This document shows, one piece after another, positions 34,417-43,169 of a DNA stretch of 64,000 bases (within the stretch, counting starts at the first letter, position 1; the number at the start of each line of letters is the position of its first letter). The DNA comes from Shewanella halifaxensis HAW-EB4 (GTDB lineage: Bacteria > Pseudomonadota > Gammaproteobacteria > Enterobacterales > Shewanellaceae). Position numbers and translations under genes: made by a program. The notes under the pieces are model-generated. The model ran no database searches. It saw only the letters and a program-made list of their open reading frames with translations, and was not told the DNA's origin. The stretch is taken from NCBI RefSeq assembly GCF_000019185.1, contig NC_010334.1:1736001-1800000 (forward strand), given 5' to 3'.

Positions 34417-35341
34417 TGATGCGGTATGTGATTATTTTTCGCTGTTGCTTAATGAGCCACAACCAAAACCCGTAATAGACAACAAAATAACACAAAGCCA
34501 TTATGGCCAAAGCAGATTGCCACAAACTATAGAGACAGATGAGCGCTTAAGTCGGCAAGCATTAGAGCAATTGTTCGCACGCTCACCTAAAGAAAACGGC
34601 AAGCTAGTCGAAGAGGTGTGCGCTAAAGAGGCGGTTAGTGTCGAAGCTATCTCTGATATCGATTGTATTGCCAGTATTGATTGTATTACTCGTATAAAAA
34701 GTACTGGCAACAACACTAACAATATACAAGAGACCAAGATCGAGCCTCTAGGTGTGCTAGAAGCGGATCGACAAATTGAGCCTGCTGGGCTCAGTGATAG
34801 CCAAAATGCGCTTGATATAGCGCCTCAAGTTAACGTGAAATCGGCCATTGAGCCTTTAGTGTCAACCCAAACCTTATTAGAACAGCTTGATGACGAGTTT
34901 CAGGTGCTGTTCTTTAAGGTCGCGGGTTTAACGCTCGCAGTCCCTTTAGTGAGCCTCGGCGGGATAGTCGGCTTAGAAAAGATAACTCGATTAATGGGAC
35001 GCCCCCAGTGGTATATGGGCGTACAGCAGTATCGGGAGACACAGCTTAATGTTGTCGATACCTGTGCCTGGGTGATGCCTGAAAAATATGACGAGAAGCT
35101 AGTTAAAAAGGTTAACTATCAATATGTAGTCGTACTTGAAGATAGTCATTGGGGGCTAGGGTGTGAGTCATTAATTGATGCGATAACGATTAAAAAATCT
35201 GAAGTCAATTGGCGCAGCCAAGCTGGAAAACGCCCATGGCTTGCAGGTGTGGTAAAAGAGCAGATGTGTGGCATTTTAAATGTCGAAGCCTTGGTGCAAA
35301 TGTTGGGCTCAGGTTTAGGTTGCCAAGATCCTCTCACATAG
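34400..35341 (+). CDS. parP: CheW-like array partition protein ParP
   Basis: 313 residues. The N-terminal ~165 residues are hydrophilic and variable. The C-terminal ~140 form a CheW-like (AIF-type) domain, with FFKVAGLTLAVPLVSLGGIV and RPWLAGVVKEQMCGILNVEAL. ParP links ParC to CheA and receptors in Vibrio. The position directly after parC and before cheW supports the call over a simple CheW paralogue. Confidence 0.88.
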   Translation: MSKSVDDAVCDYFSLLLNEPQPKPVIDNKITQSHYGQSRLPQTIETDERLSRQALEQLFARSPKENGKLVEEVCAKEAVSVEAISDIDCIASIDCITRIKSTGNNTNNIQETKIEPLGVLEADRQIEPAGLSDSQNALDIAPQVNVKSAIEPLVSTQTLLEQLDDEFQVLFFKVAGLTLAVPLVSLGGIVGLEKITRLMGRPQWYMGVQQYRETQLNVVDTCAWVMPEKYDEKLVKKVNYQYVVVLEDSHWGLGCESLIDAITIKKSEVNWRSQAGKRPWLAGVVKEQMCGILNVEALVQMLGSGLGCQDPLT

Positions 35342-35653
35342 TGCACGACATAGTGCACTAATAGAGGCAGGGCTTAAATAACTCAAGTAGAGGCAGAGCT
35401 TAAATAGCTCAAGCTGAAATAATATCAATAACGGTGTATTGATTGGATTTTGAGCAAGCATAATAGTTTTATTCGTCTACTCTTAATAACTTAGCGTTAA
35501 GAGATGATGCGCTTGATAAAGAATGCAGTTAAGCTGCCGATACAAATGGTAAAGGCTATTGGATTGAAAAGCATTGGAAGCTATGCTTTGCACCATAGTA
35601 AAGTATTTAAAATAGTTTAGAACATAGCAGCAGAGCTATTGATTGAGGCGATT
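35342..35653. other. Spacer between parP and cheW with small repeats
   Basis: No gene is seen. It contains a 12-base near-duplicate (ACATAGTGCACG), a 26-base tandem pair at 35363-35388 and 35389-35414 (AGAGGCAGNGCTTAAATA and following), and an inverted repeat CTCTTAA (35480-35486)/TTAAGAG (35497-35503) without a T-tract. A cheW promoter may lie here, but no consensus is clear. Confidence 0.6.
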
Positions 35654-36145
35654 ATGACAAGTTCAAACAGTGCAGCCGTAGCAGCGGGAACCGAAGACGC
35701 AGTATTACAGTGGGTAACATTTAAGCTAGATAATGAAACCTATGGGATTAACGTAATGCAGGTGCAAGAAGTATTACGTTATACCGAGATCGCCCCAGTA
35801 CCAGGTGCGCCGCATTACGTGTTAGGTATTATAAACTTACGTGGTAACGTGGTTACAGTTATCGATACCCGCTCACGTTTTGGTCTAGCATCAGCTGATG
35901 TGAATGACTCAACACGCATTGTGATTATTGAGGCTGAGAAGCAAGTTATCGGTATTTTAGTCGATAGCGTTGCAGAGGTTGTTTACCTGCGTGGCTCAGA
36001 AATTGACAATGCACCGAATGTCGGGACTGAAGAGAGTGCCAAGTTCATTCAAGGTGTGAGTAACCGCGATAGCGAGCTACTGATCTTGGTTGATTTAGAT
36101 AAGTTATTATCTGATGAAGAGTGGATGGAACTGACGCAGATCTAA
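35654..36145 (+). CDS. cheW: Chemotaxis coupling protein CheW
   Basis: 163 residues. A single CheW domain: VTFKLDNETYGINVMQVQEVLRY, PGAPHYVLGIINLRGNVVTVIDTR and DSVAEVVYL, each a family block. CheW couples CheA to receptors. ATG 35654 is chosen because GAGGCGATT is directly upstream; a TTG at 35639 is in frame but precedes that site. It is followed by a degenerate copy of the intergenic repeats. Confidence 0.95.
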   Translation: MTSSNSAAVAAGTEDAVLQWVTFKLDNETYGINVMQVQEVLRYTEIAPVPGAPHYVLGIINLRGNVVTVIDTRSRFGLASADVNDSTRIVIIEAEKQVIGILVDSVAEVVYLRGSEIDNAPNVGTEESAKFIQGVSNRDSELLILVDLDKLLSDEEWMELTQI

Positions 36146-36301
36146 AGCCGAAGGCAGCTAAGACGGAAAAGCTTAAAATAGCCAATACGAGAAAGGCTTA
36201 GACGGTAAACATAAAAGCGTAAGGTTTGGCTTATCCGTAAGCGAAGCGTTCGTCTTAGCTTTATTCGTCTTGGCTTTAGAATTCATATTAAAGAGTCATT
36301 A
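36146..36301. repeat. Degenerate repeat module after cheW (copy 3)
   Basis: Contains GCTAAGACGGAAAAGCTTAA and CTTAGACGGTAAACATAAAAG, reminiscent of the 15-bp unit. TTATCCGTAAGCGAAGCG, TTCGTCTTAGCTTT and TTCGTCTTGGCTTTA follow, a shortened right-type module. No ORF was identified. Confidence 0.65.
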
Positions 36302-36706
36302 ATGATTGTCGAAGAAATTTTAATTGCTACTGTGTTGGTGTTTATCATTGCTTGTCTTGCATTGGTGCTTTATTTACAAAAGCAAACAGGCAAGCTTCGT
36401 GCAAAAGTCGATGCACTGACTTTGTTAGTGAAAGAAGGCGATAAGCAAAGAGAAGCAGTAAAACGTGAGTTGCAAGAGCTTAGAAGCGGCACGATTGGCG
36501 TAGGGCGTCGTATGGTAGAGCTAGAAAAAAAATTAGCTCAACAAGACGCTAAACTTGAAGAGAGCAGCCAACAAGATCCACAGTCTAGACTGTATTCTCG
36601 CGCAATGAAGATGGTTGCTTTAGGTGCCGGTGTCGAAGAACTTATCGATGAATGTGAACTGCCCAAAGCCGAAGCCGAATTACTGATCCGTCTGCATGGG
36701 AAATAG
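36302..36706 (+). CDS. DUF2802 membrane-anchored coiled-coil protein
   Basis: 134 residues. One N-terminal membrane span (about 5-24: ILIATVLVFIIACLALVLYL), a coiled coil (about 27-85), and a conserved C-terminal piece RAMKMVALGAGVEELIDECELPKAEAELLIRLHGK (about 100-134) resembling a small helix-turn-helix. DUF2802 genes follow cheW at the end of polar flagellar/chemotaxis clusters in Vibrio and Shewanella; the function is not established. It is the last gene of the che block and is followed directly by repeats. Confidence 0.85.
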   Translation: MIVEEILIATVLVFIIACLALVLYLQKQTGKLRAKVDALTLLVKEGDKQREAVKRELQELRSGTIGVGRRMVELEKKLAQQDAKLEESSQQDPQSRLYSRAMKMVALGAGVEELIDECELPKAEAELLIRLHGK

Positions 36707-36806
36707 AGAAGGGCGGACTTCGTCCTTCTATAAAATCAAAGGCTGAGACGAACGCTTCGCTCACGAAAGACGGACGTTCGCAGGCTCACTCACAGAACGC
36801 TGCGCT
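36707..36806. repeat. Left-type palindromic repeat module (copy 4)
   Basis: Begins within 5 bases of the DUF2802 stop: AGAAGGGCGGACTTCGTCCT, then ATAAAATCAAAGGCTGAGACG, AACGCTTCGCTCACGAAAGACG, ACGTTCGCAGGCTCACTCAC and AACGCTGCGC. The word order equals copy 2 at 8937-9070. Confidence 0.8.
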
Positions 36807-36970
36807 GACGGTTCAAGCTAAGACGATTCAAGCTAAGGCGGTTCAAACTAAGACGATTCAAGCTAAGACGGTTCAAGCTAAGACGATTCAAGCTAAGACG
36901 GTTCAAGCTAAGGCGGTTCAAACTAAGACGATTCAAGCTAAGACGGTTCAAACTAAGATATTTCAAGCAG
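36807..36970. repeat. 15-bp tandem array, about 11 units
   Basis: Units of GACGGTTCAAGCTAA and GACGATTCAAGCTAA alternate in regular order, with a few GGCGG variants. Compared with the array at 41491, position 7 is T (GGTTC rather than GGTAC). The array follows left module 4 without a break. Confidence 0.9.
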
Positions 36971-36980
36971 AGACTTTTGG

Positions 36981-37044
36981 CTTTTTATCTTTTTATCTTT
37001 TTATCTTTTTATCTTTTTATCTCTTTATCTCTTTATCTCTTTCG
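36981..37044. repeat. 8-bp tandem repeat CTTTTTAT
   Basis: Eight successive octamers: five CTTTTTAT, then two CTCTTTAT and a final CTCTTTCG. A simple-sequence tract between the 15-bp array and the right module. Confidence 0.9.
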
Positions 37045-37053
37045 CTTTTTCGG

Positions 37054-37155
37054 CTTCGTTTTCCGTAAGCGAAGCGTTCCGTAGTGACAGTCATTGATAC
37101 AAACAGTCACGTGCCGTAGGCTGTAGGCCGTTCATCTCAGCTTTTATCGTCTGAG
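37054..37155. repeat. Right-type palindromic repeat module (copy 4)
   Basis: TTTTCCGTAAGCGAAGCGTT, CCGTAGTGACAGTC, a short insertion ATTGATACAAA, then CAGTCACGTGCCGTAGG, CTGTAGGCCGTTCATCTCAG. The insertion splits the usual GTGACGAAGTCAC palindrome; copy 5 has a similar insertion. Confidence 0.8.
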
Positions 37156-37157
37156 CT

Positions 37158-37466
37158 TTAAACCTCTTCCATTATCTTCTGGTGCATATTGTTCCACTTC
37201 TCTGGAAATTTACCATCTAGCACATACACAAAAGCGATGAGCTCGGCGATAAGTAAATACAGCTCACTCGGGATCTCGTCTCCTATCTCTAAGCGCTGTA
37301 AAAAATCACATAAATACTCATCTTGATGTATATGGATCCCGGCCTGCTGCGCCAAGGCGATGATCTCCTCTGCGAGTTTATCTTCCCCCTTGGCCGAGAC
37401 TTTTGGGGCGGCACCTGACTGATAACTGAGTGCAACAGCTTGCCTAGGTTTTCTTGAATCTGTCAT
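37158..37466 (-). CDS. FhlB-like protein (FlhB C-terminal domain homologue)
   Basis: 102 residues. It resembles the end of the FlhB/EscU cytoplasmic domain: AVALSYQSGAAPKVSAKGEDKLAEEIIALAQQAGIHIHQDEYL (across residues about 9-51), then LLIAELIAFVYVLDG. It lacks membrane spans and the NPxH cleavage motif, so it corresponds to the domain after the cut. Such FhlB proteins can replace the cleaved FlhB fragment in enterics. It lies convergent with the che operon and next to a FliK-like gene on the same strand. Confidence 0.85.
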   Translation of the reverse strand: MTDSRKPRQAVALSYQSGAAPKVSAKGEDKLAEEIIALAQQAGIHIHQDEYLCDFLQRLEIGDEIPSELYLLIAELIAFVYVLDGKFPEKWNNMHQKIMEEV

Positions 37467-37582
37467 AACGTTTCTCTTTTGGCTGCAGGTGCGGAATAAA
37501 GCCTTTTAGTACTAAGCATCAATGCGTCTTTAATTGAAGGCCTGAGAGGCTCTGAACTGGCACATATCGAGTACGATGGATA

Positions 37583-39235
37583 TTACACATCGACCTTCAC
37601 TAAGTAGTGTTCACCGGGCAAAATTGTTGCGGGAATATTCTCTTGCTTTGTACTAATCGATATTTGGCTAAATCCTATCCCCTCGAGTTTCTGGGAGAGT
37701 GACGGCGTAAGAAGCTCAATTTTATTGATGATAGCTTCATTACTGCATGAAAATTTAAGCTTAAGCGGTGCACTAGAATGCGGATTATCATGTTTAAGTG
37801 TTTGAGCACCAATGAGTAATGGTCCACTTGCTAGATTAAACTTTAACTGTAAGCGCCAAACATCGTTTTTTGGATTATTGGATTGCTTTTCCTTTTGAAT
37901 ATGCCCCTCTAATTGCTCTTGGTAATGGCTGATTGAATAGGGAATAGCGAAATAATAATTAATCATTTGCTCGTTTCTACTTGAGGCATGTTGATAAAGG
38001 TTCAAGTTGCTTAACAGCTTAGATAGGGATTCCTGGCAGGCGCAAGACTCTAACAGTTTTAATAATGGCTCAGGAAGTGCGAGGTGAGCTTGTAATATAG
38101 ACAGCTTTTTGGCCAGTTCGGGGGTTATTTGCGAAGCTGATGCTCGTCCTAATAATAGCTGAAATAGTAAGTTTAACGTGTTTACATGCGTATTCAATGG
38201 TGTGCTCAACCAATCGTTAGGTGAGAGGGATTGGTTGATTGTTGCCATAATGACCTGCTTAAGGCGCTGTGGCTGGCTTAGTTCAATTAACGTCTCGGGA
38301 GATAACCTAGGAAGAACTCTTAATAGTGCTGATGCAAGACTCTCTTTGGCATTCTCTTTGACGTTAGACATCGCGGGGCTGTTTCCAGGCAAGCCGCCCG
38401 CTTTTTCGAGTGCGTCCGCTAATAGGTGAGCCGATGTTGCAGGGGTAGGAGCTATGCCTGCTTCGCTGTGAGATTGACCTAACCGCTCTTTGTCCGGCGA
38501 TGGGTATTTAGCATCAGCTGCCACATCAAGGCTAACATCAACATTCTCGTCTATAGCTTCCAATGACTTGAATAGATTACGGTACTGAAAGTTAACATCA
38601 GTCTTTTGATTTGCGAGGTGCTGAATTCGCTCTGCAGGCTGATCTGTCGCTAGATCTGCTAACTCCTTACTCACGTCTTGTGTAGAGATTAAATTTACTT
38701 TGGCTTTTACATGGATCGGAGATAGCTCAAGAAGCAGTTGATTCTCCACACTTCTTATTGTTGCTGTATATTCACCTTGCTTGCTAGTACACAATCTTTC
38801 CAGCACAAAACTAGGGCCTTTATCAAAACGTAACTGGCTACCTTTAACTTTTGCAGTGGGTAGCGGATAGCCATCTTTTCGTTTTGCAAGTTGTTGCAGT
38901 TTCTTTTCTTGAGCTTTGCTACGACTAATTGCAGCTAATAAGGCTTGAGGTAAGGGGAGGCTAATCGGCCCTCCTAGAGCAAATAGGGTGCTTTGGGCTA
39001 TGGTGCCGTTGATTTGCACTATATTTAAAAGGAAGTTTTGAGCTTGTTTGAGTTGCTGAAGCGGAATTGGCGGAACGGTTTTCAAGCTGTATTGTTGCCC
39101 TAAAAGGTTAACGCTTAACCCTGATTTACTCATTTGTAACGAAATTGGCACCAGTGAGCTTACTGGCTTCTCGATAGCGAAAGAGCCTGTTGGTAAATTA
39201 TTTGGCGCAGTAGTGGTGTTAGTTACAGTATCCAA
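37583..39235 (-). CDS. FliK-like (hook-length-control-type) protein, putative
   Basis: 550 residues, no signal peptide or membrane span. The N-terminal part is Leu/Gln/Ser-rich (SLKTVPPIPLQQLKQAQNFL). The C-terminal ~100 residues (WRLQLKFNLASGPLLIGAQ, LKLKFSCSNEAIINKIELL, LEGIGFSQISI) resemble the layout of the FliK C-terminal domain, but without its LDPPELG motif. Partnering with an FhlB-like gene on the same strand supports a role in export switching or surface appendage length; this is inference. Start is TTG 39235, with weak AAAGAGC in front. It could equally be an unrelated Shewanella-specific protein. Confidence 0.6.
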   Translation of the reverse strand: MDTVTNTTTAPNNLPTGSFAIEKPVSSLVPISLQMSKSGLSVNLLGQQYSLKTVPPIPLQQLKQAQNFLLNIVQINGTIAQSTLFALGGPISLPLPQALLAAISRSKAQEKKLQQLAKRKDGYPLPTAKVKGSQLRFDKGPSFVLERLCTSKQGEYTATIRSVENQLLLELSPIHVKAKVNLISTQDVSKELADLATDQPAERIQHLANQKTDVNFQYRNLFKSLEAIDENVDVSLDVAADAKYPSPDKERLGQSHSEAGIAPTPATSAHLLADALEKAGGLPGNSPAMSNVKENAKESLASALLRVLPRLSPETLIELSQPQRLKQVIMATINQSLSPNDWLSTPLNTHVNTLNLLFQLLLGRASASQITPELAKKLSILQAHLALPEPLLKLLESCACQESLSKLLSNLNLYQHASSRNEQMINYYFAIPYSISHYQEQLEGHIQKEKQSNNPKNDVWRLQLKFNLASGPLLIGAQTLKHDNPHSSAPLKLKFSCSNEAIINKIELLTPSLSQKLEGIGFSQISISTKQENIPATILPGEHYLVKVDV

Positions 39236-39518
39236 AATGGGCTCTTTTTAGTTCAAAAATGATATAAACAACTAATTTGATATGTTTATTCACAAATTTA
39301 TATTTGACCTTGTTACTTGACTCAGTATCCTTAGCCATCTTTAGGGCAATAATTAAAATTTCCAGCTAAATTTATTGCTTTTAGTCAGCTAAGAGGTCTT
39401 ATTGATTGTATCGACACCAACCCTATACGACTTTAGCTGGAATGTAGAATTTAGTCAGTGAGCCAAAATGTACTAAGGTAAAGACGAGTGCTACTGACTC
39501 CTTTTCAAAGAGACAATT

Positions 39519-40289
39519 ATGAAGTTTAAATGGATTGTGTTTTCTCTGGCGATATTTGGAATGCCTTCAATTGAAGCTGCAGAAGACAGCACTACGGATG
39601 ATGCTAAACAGATCACAGTAACCTATAACGACCCAAGGGATCCTATAGAGGGTTTTAACCGCGTCATGTGGGATTTTAACTATCTGTTTATGGATAGGTA
39701 TTTTTATCGCCCAGTTGCCCATGGCTATCATGATTACATCCCGCATCCGGTGAAAAGCGGGATTAATAATTTTGTGTTAAACCTTGAAGAGCCATCTAGC
39801 CTAGTTAACAACACCCTGCAAGGCAAATGGGGTTGGGCCGCCAATGCGGGCGGACGCTTCACCGTTAATTCAACGCTAGGCCTATTAGGTGTCATTGATG
39901 TCGCCGAAATGATGGGCATGACACGTAAACAAGACGATTTTAGTGAAGTGCTAGGTTATTACGGTGTACCAAATGGTCCCTATTTTATGGCACCGTTTAT
40001 TGGTCCCTATGTCACTCGTGAAATCGCATCAGACTGGGTTGATGAACTATACTTTCCTCTATCTGAGTTGACGTTTTGGCAATCAGCACTAAAATGGGGT
40101 CTTAAAAGTTTGCATACTCGAGCGGCTGCAATCGATCAGGAACGATTGGTTGATAACGCTCTTGACCCATATACCTTCGTTAAAGATGCTTATTTTCAAC
40201 ATATAGATTACCAGGTATATGACGGTGATATTCCTCAAAGTGACGATAATGATGAGTTGCTTGATGAGTATATGCAGGAATTAGAATAG
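39519..40289 (+). CDS. mlaA: MlaA (VacJ) family outer-membrane lipid asymmetry protein
   Basis: 256 residues. Family blocks DPRDPIEGFNRVMWDFNYLFMDRYFYRPVAHGY (residues about 38-70), FVLNLEEPSSLVNNTLQGKW, GRFTVNSTLGLLGVIDVA and FSEVLGYYGVPNGPYFMAPFIGP are all present. MlaA removes misplaced phospholipid from the outer leaflet with OmpC-type porins. The signal peptide (MKFKWIVFSLAIFGMPSIEA) has no lipobox cysteine, unlike the E. coli lipoprotein, so this copy seems soluble or anchored otherwise. The other mla genes are not in the window. Confidence 0.93.
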   Translation: MKFKWIVFSLAIFGMPSIEAAEDSTTDDAKQITVTYNDPRDPIEGFNRVMWDFNYLFMDRYFYRPVAHGYHDYIPHPVKSGINNFVLNLEEPSSLVNNTLQGKWGWAANAGGRFTVNSTLGLLGVIDVAEMMGMTRKQDDFSEVLGYYGVPNGPYFMAPFIGPYVTREIASDWVDELYFPLSELTFWQSALKWGLKSLHTRAAAIDQERLVDNALDPYTFVKDAYFQHIDYQVYDGDIPQSDDNDELLDEYMQELE

Positions 40290-40385
40290 CATTCGATAAG
40301 TGGACAGATAAAAATAAAAGCTCCGCTTAAAGCGCAAACATAAACATGGACGTGTGTTTTCGCTGTTGTCAGTAAAGGGCAGCTT

Positions 40386-41492
40386 ATGGCGCTAACAGAA
40401 TTATCGATACTTTTTGTAGAAGACGATCCAGTCTTTCGCAAGCTTGTCACGTCCTACCTTGATAGTCGCGGTGCAAACGTCGTTGAGGCCGATAACGGTG
40501 AGCAAGGCTTAAATCGTTTTAAGGCACAGAAGTTTGATATCATTATTGCTGACTTAAGCATGCCTAAACTTGGCGGTTTAGATATGCTAAAGGCGATGAA
40601 TCAACATCGACCCGGCACGCCCTCAATTATCATTTCTGGTAACCAAGCCATGTCTGATGTGATTGATGCATTAAGAAGTGGCGCAAGTGATTACCTTGTC
40701 AAACCCGTATCCGATTTATACCTTATCGAAAACTCCATCCGAGAATGCTTGAATAGTTCTTTTGAAGAGTCACTAAACTTCGATGAGCAAGAGTCTCTGT
40801 CATACTTAGAGCTTAACGAAAATTTGGCCTTGTTGGAGCAGTGTAGCGAAGCCGCTAAAAGTGTGCAGCAACAGTTATTCCCACCAAGCCGTGTTGAGTA
40901 TAGTGATGTTGTGATTGACTATAGCCTGTTTAATACCAATGAAGTGAGTGCCCACTTTATCGATACTGCCATGATAGACGATGATCATGTCATGATGTAT
41001 ATGGCACATTTTCACCCCCATGATAATCGAGCCGCGTTTGCTTCGGTTCTATTGAAGAGCTTCGTTAATCATAAACTTAAACTATACCGAAACGGCCAGT
41101 CCCAAGCGATCATAGAACCTTTTAATATGTTGGTTTATCTGAATGACCGCATGGCCAAGTCTGGGCTGGGTATTGTTGTCGATATGGCTTATATCGTGGT
41201 CGAATTAACGCACTATCGGGCGGCAATCGCAAAAGCTGGCAGTGAATTTAGGTGCTACCTGAAAAACAGTGAGGGCCTATCTCCTATCGCGTTAGCAGAT
41301 TCTTTACAGTTAGGAATGACCAATTGGACTAAGCCGAGCGTTCAGTTTAGAACCTTACTCCTTGGCGAAAAGCTGTGCATCTCCACTCAAGTGAGTGAGC
41401 ATAAACAGCTGCTGTTAGATAATCAGTTCCATGGATTGATCCATGAGCCCACCACAAAGCCCGGCGGATATATTCAGCTTAGTTTAAGCTAA
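40386..41492 (+). CDS. rssB: RssB-type response regulator
   Basis: 368 residues. The receiver domain (1-120) has acidic residues VEDDP, acceptor D56 (IIIADLSMP) and the lysine in DYLVKPVSDLY. The C-terminal domain is a PP2C-like fold similar to E. coli RssB: VQQQLFPPSRVEYSDVVIDY and RAAFASVLLKSFVNHKL align with RssB segments. The GDxxGHG metal-binding motif of active RsbU-like phosphatases is replaced by AHFHPHD, so it is a pseudo-phosphatase. RssB delivers RpoS to ClpXP. The stop codon TAA (41490-41492) is part of the first unit of the 15-bp array. Confidence 0.8.
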   Translation: MALTELSILFVEDDPVFRKLVTSYLDSRGANVVEADNGEQGLNRFKAQKFDIIIADLSMPKLGGLDMLKAMNQHRPGTPSIIISGNQAMSDVIDALRSGASDYLVKPVSDLYLIENSIRECLNSSFEESLNFDEQESLSYLELNENLALLEQCSEAAKSVQQQLFPPSRVEYSDVVIDYSLFNTNEVSAHFIDTAMIDDDHVMMYMAHFHPHDNRAAFASVLLKSFVNHKLKLYRNGQSQAIIEPFNMLVYLNDRMAKSGLGIVVDMAYIVVELTHYRAAIAKAGSEFRCYLKNSEGLSPIALADSLQLGMTNWTKPSVQFRTLLLGEKLCISTQVSEHKQLLLDNQFHGLIHEPTTKPGGYIQLSLS

Positions 41493-42650
41493 GACGGTAC
41501 AAGCTGAGACGGTATAGGCTGAGACGGTATAGGCTGAGACGGTATAGGCTGAGACGGTACAAGCTGAGACGGTATAAGCTGAGACGGTACAAGCTGAGAC
41601 GGTACAAGCTGAGACGGTACAAGCTGAGACGGTACAAGCTGAGACGGTACAAGCTGAGACGGTACAAGCTGAGACGGTACAAGCTGAGACGGTACAGGCT
41701 GAGATGGTATAAGCTGGGACGGTATAAGCTAAGACGGTACAGGCTAAGACGGTATAGGCTGAGACGGTACAGGCTGAGACGGTACAAGCTGAGACGGTAC
41801 AAGCTAAGACGGTACAAGCTAAGACGGTATAGGCTGAGACGGTACAAGCTGAGACCGTACAAGCTAAGACGGTACAAGCTAAGACGGTACAAGCTAAGAC
41901 GGTATAAGCTAAGACGGTATAAGCTAAGACGGTACAAGCTGAGACGGTATAAGCTGAGACGGTACAAGCTGAGACGATATAGGCTGAAACGGTATAGGCT
42001 GAGACGGTACAGGCTGAGACGGTACAAGCTGAGACGGTACAAGCTGAGACGGTACAAGCTAAGACGGTACAGGCTGAGACGGTACAAGCTGAGACGGTAC
42101 AAGCTAAGACGGTACAAGCTGAGACGGTACAGGCTGAGACGATATAGGCTGAAACGGTATAGGCTGAGACGGTCAAGCTAAGACGGTACAAGTTAAGACG
42201 GTACAAGCTAAGACGGTACAAGTTAAGACGGTACAAGCTAAGACGGTACAAGCTGAGACGGTATAAGCTGAGACGATATAAGCTGAGACGATATAAGCTG
42301 AGACGATATAGGCTGAGACGGTACAAGCTGAGACGATATAGGCTGAGACGGTACAAGCTGAGACGGTACAGGCTGAGACGGTACAAGCTGAGACGATATA
42401 GGCTGAGACGGTACAGGCTAAGACGGTACAGGCTGAGACGGTACAAGCTGAGACGGTACAGGCTAAGACGGTACAAGCTGAGACGGTCAAGCTAAGACGG
42501 TACAAGCTGAGACGGTCAAGCTAAGACGGTACAAGCTGAGACGGTACAAGCTGAGACGGTACAAGTTGAGACTGTATAAGCTGAGACGGTACAAGCTAAG
42601 ACGGTACAGGCTAAGACGGTACAAGCTGAGACGGTACAAGCTGAGATGCT
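41485..42650. repeat. Giant 15-bp tandem array, about 77 units
   Basis: Consensus GACGGTACAAGCTGA, with variants TATAAGCT, TACAGGCT, TATAGGCT and GATATAGGCT. The tract starts at the rssB stop codon (TTAAGCTAAGACGG) and runs uninterrupted for about 1.16 kb. Most units are exactly 15 bases. A few are 14 (GACGGTCAAGCTAA at about 42170, 42485 and 42514), shifting the phase. Because 15 is a multiple of three and the unit is stop-free on the minus strand, long spurious frames (LYRLS and TVSAC repeats) result. No spacers, so it is not a CRISPR. Confidence 0.97.
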
Positions 42651-42748
42651 CAGGCTGAGATCTAGAAGGGCGAGGTGTAAAATTTTTGGGGTTTGATGTT
42701 TTTCCGGTCTTTAATCGTCTTAGTTTTATTCGGCTTTTAATCGTCACA
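42641..42748. repeat. Array tail module, copy A
   Basis: CTGAGATGCTCAGGCTGAGA, then AGAAGGGCGAGG, TTTTGGGGTTTGATG, TTTTTCCGGTCTTTAATCG, TCTTAGTTTTATTCGGC and TTTTAATCGTC. The same series follows the second array at 43286-43420 in the same order. Confidence 0.85.
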
Positions 42749-42815
42749 GCTTCAACCGAGCTTTAGACATTGTAGGCCGAGAAAAATAACTAATATTGAA
42801 TATTCAAGGATGAAT

Positions 42816-43169
42816 ATGGTGGCTTTTAAAAAATTAGAAATATGGCGACGTGCGTGTGACTTGAGTTGTCGTATTTATGAGTTAACGAAAGATGTTAGAG
42901 ACTATGGATTTCGTGATCAGATTACTAGGGCTGGGCTATCTATCCCATCAAACATTGCAGAGGGGATAGAGCGAGAATCGATAAAAGAGCAAATTCGTTT
43001 TTTGTTTATATCAAAGAGCTCTGCTGCTGAAGTGATAACTCAAATAACTATCGGTATTAGAATAGGTTATATAGAACCAAGTGTAGGCAATCAATTACTC
43101 AAAGAAACAGAAAGCATCGCAATGATGATTACCGCGCTGATTAGAAAAAAGAAGAGTTTACTGAGCTAA
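42816..43169 (+). CDS. Four-helix-bundle protein (23S rRNA IVP / S23 family)
   Basis: 117 residues from ATG 42816. Family pattern: FKKLEIWRRACDLSCRIYEL, then FRDQITRAGLSIPSNIAEGIERES and a C-terminal helix pair. Members are often encoded in 23S rRNA intervening sequences, and the fold is shared with Avd of diversity-generating retroelements; the molecular role is not settled. Here it lies outside rRNA, between two 15-bp arrays. CAAGGA at 42805-42810 places the start at 42816 rather than 42810. Its stop TAA (43167-43169) overlaps the first unit of the second array (GAGCTAAGACGG). Confidence 0.9.
   Translation: MVAFKKLEIWRRACDLSCRIYELTKDVRDYGFRDQITRAGLSIPSNIAEGIERESIKEQIRFLFISKSSAAEVITQITIGIRIGYIEPSVGNQLLKETESIAMMITALIRKKKSLLS

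Noticed and set aside
41479..42747. Long minus-strand reading frames with LYRLS and TVSAC pentapeptide repeats
   Set aside because: They are a consequence of a stop-free 15-bp unit. Most start at a TTG inside the repeat, none has a ribosome site, and 14-base units break the frame.
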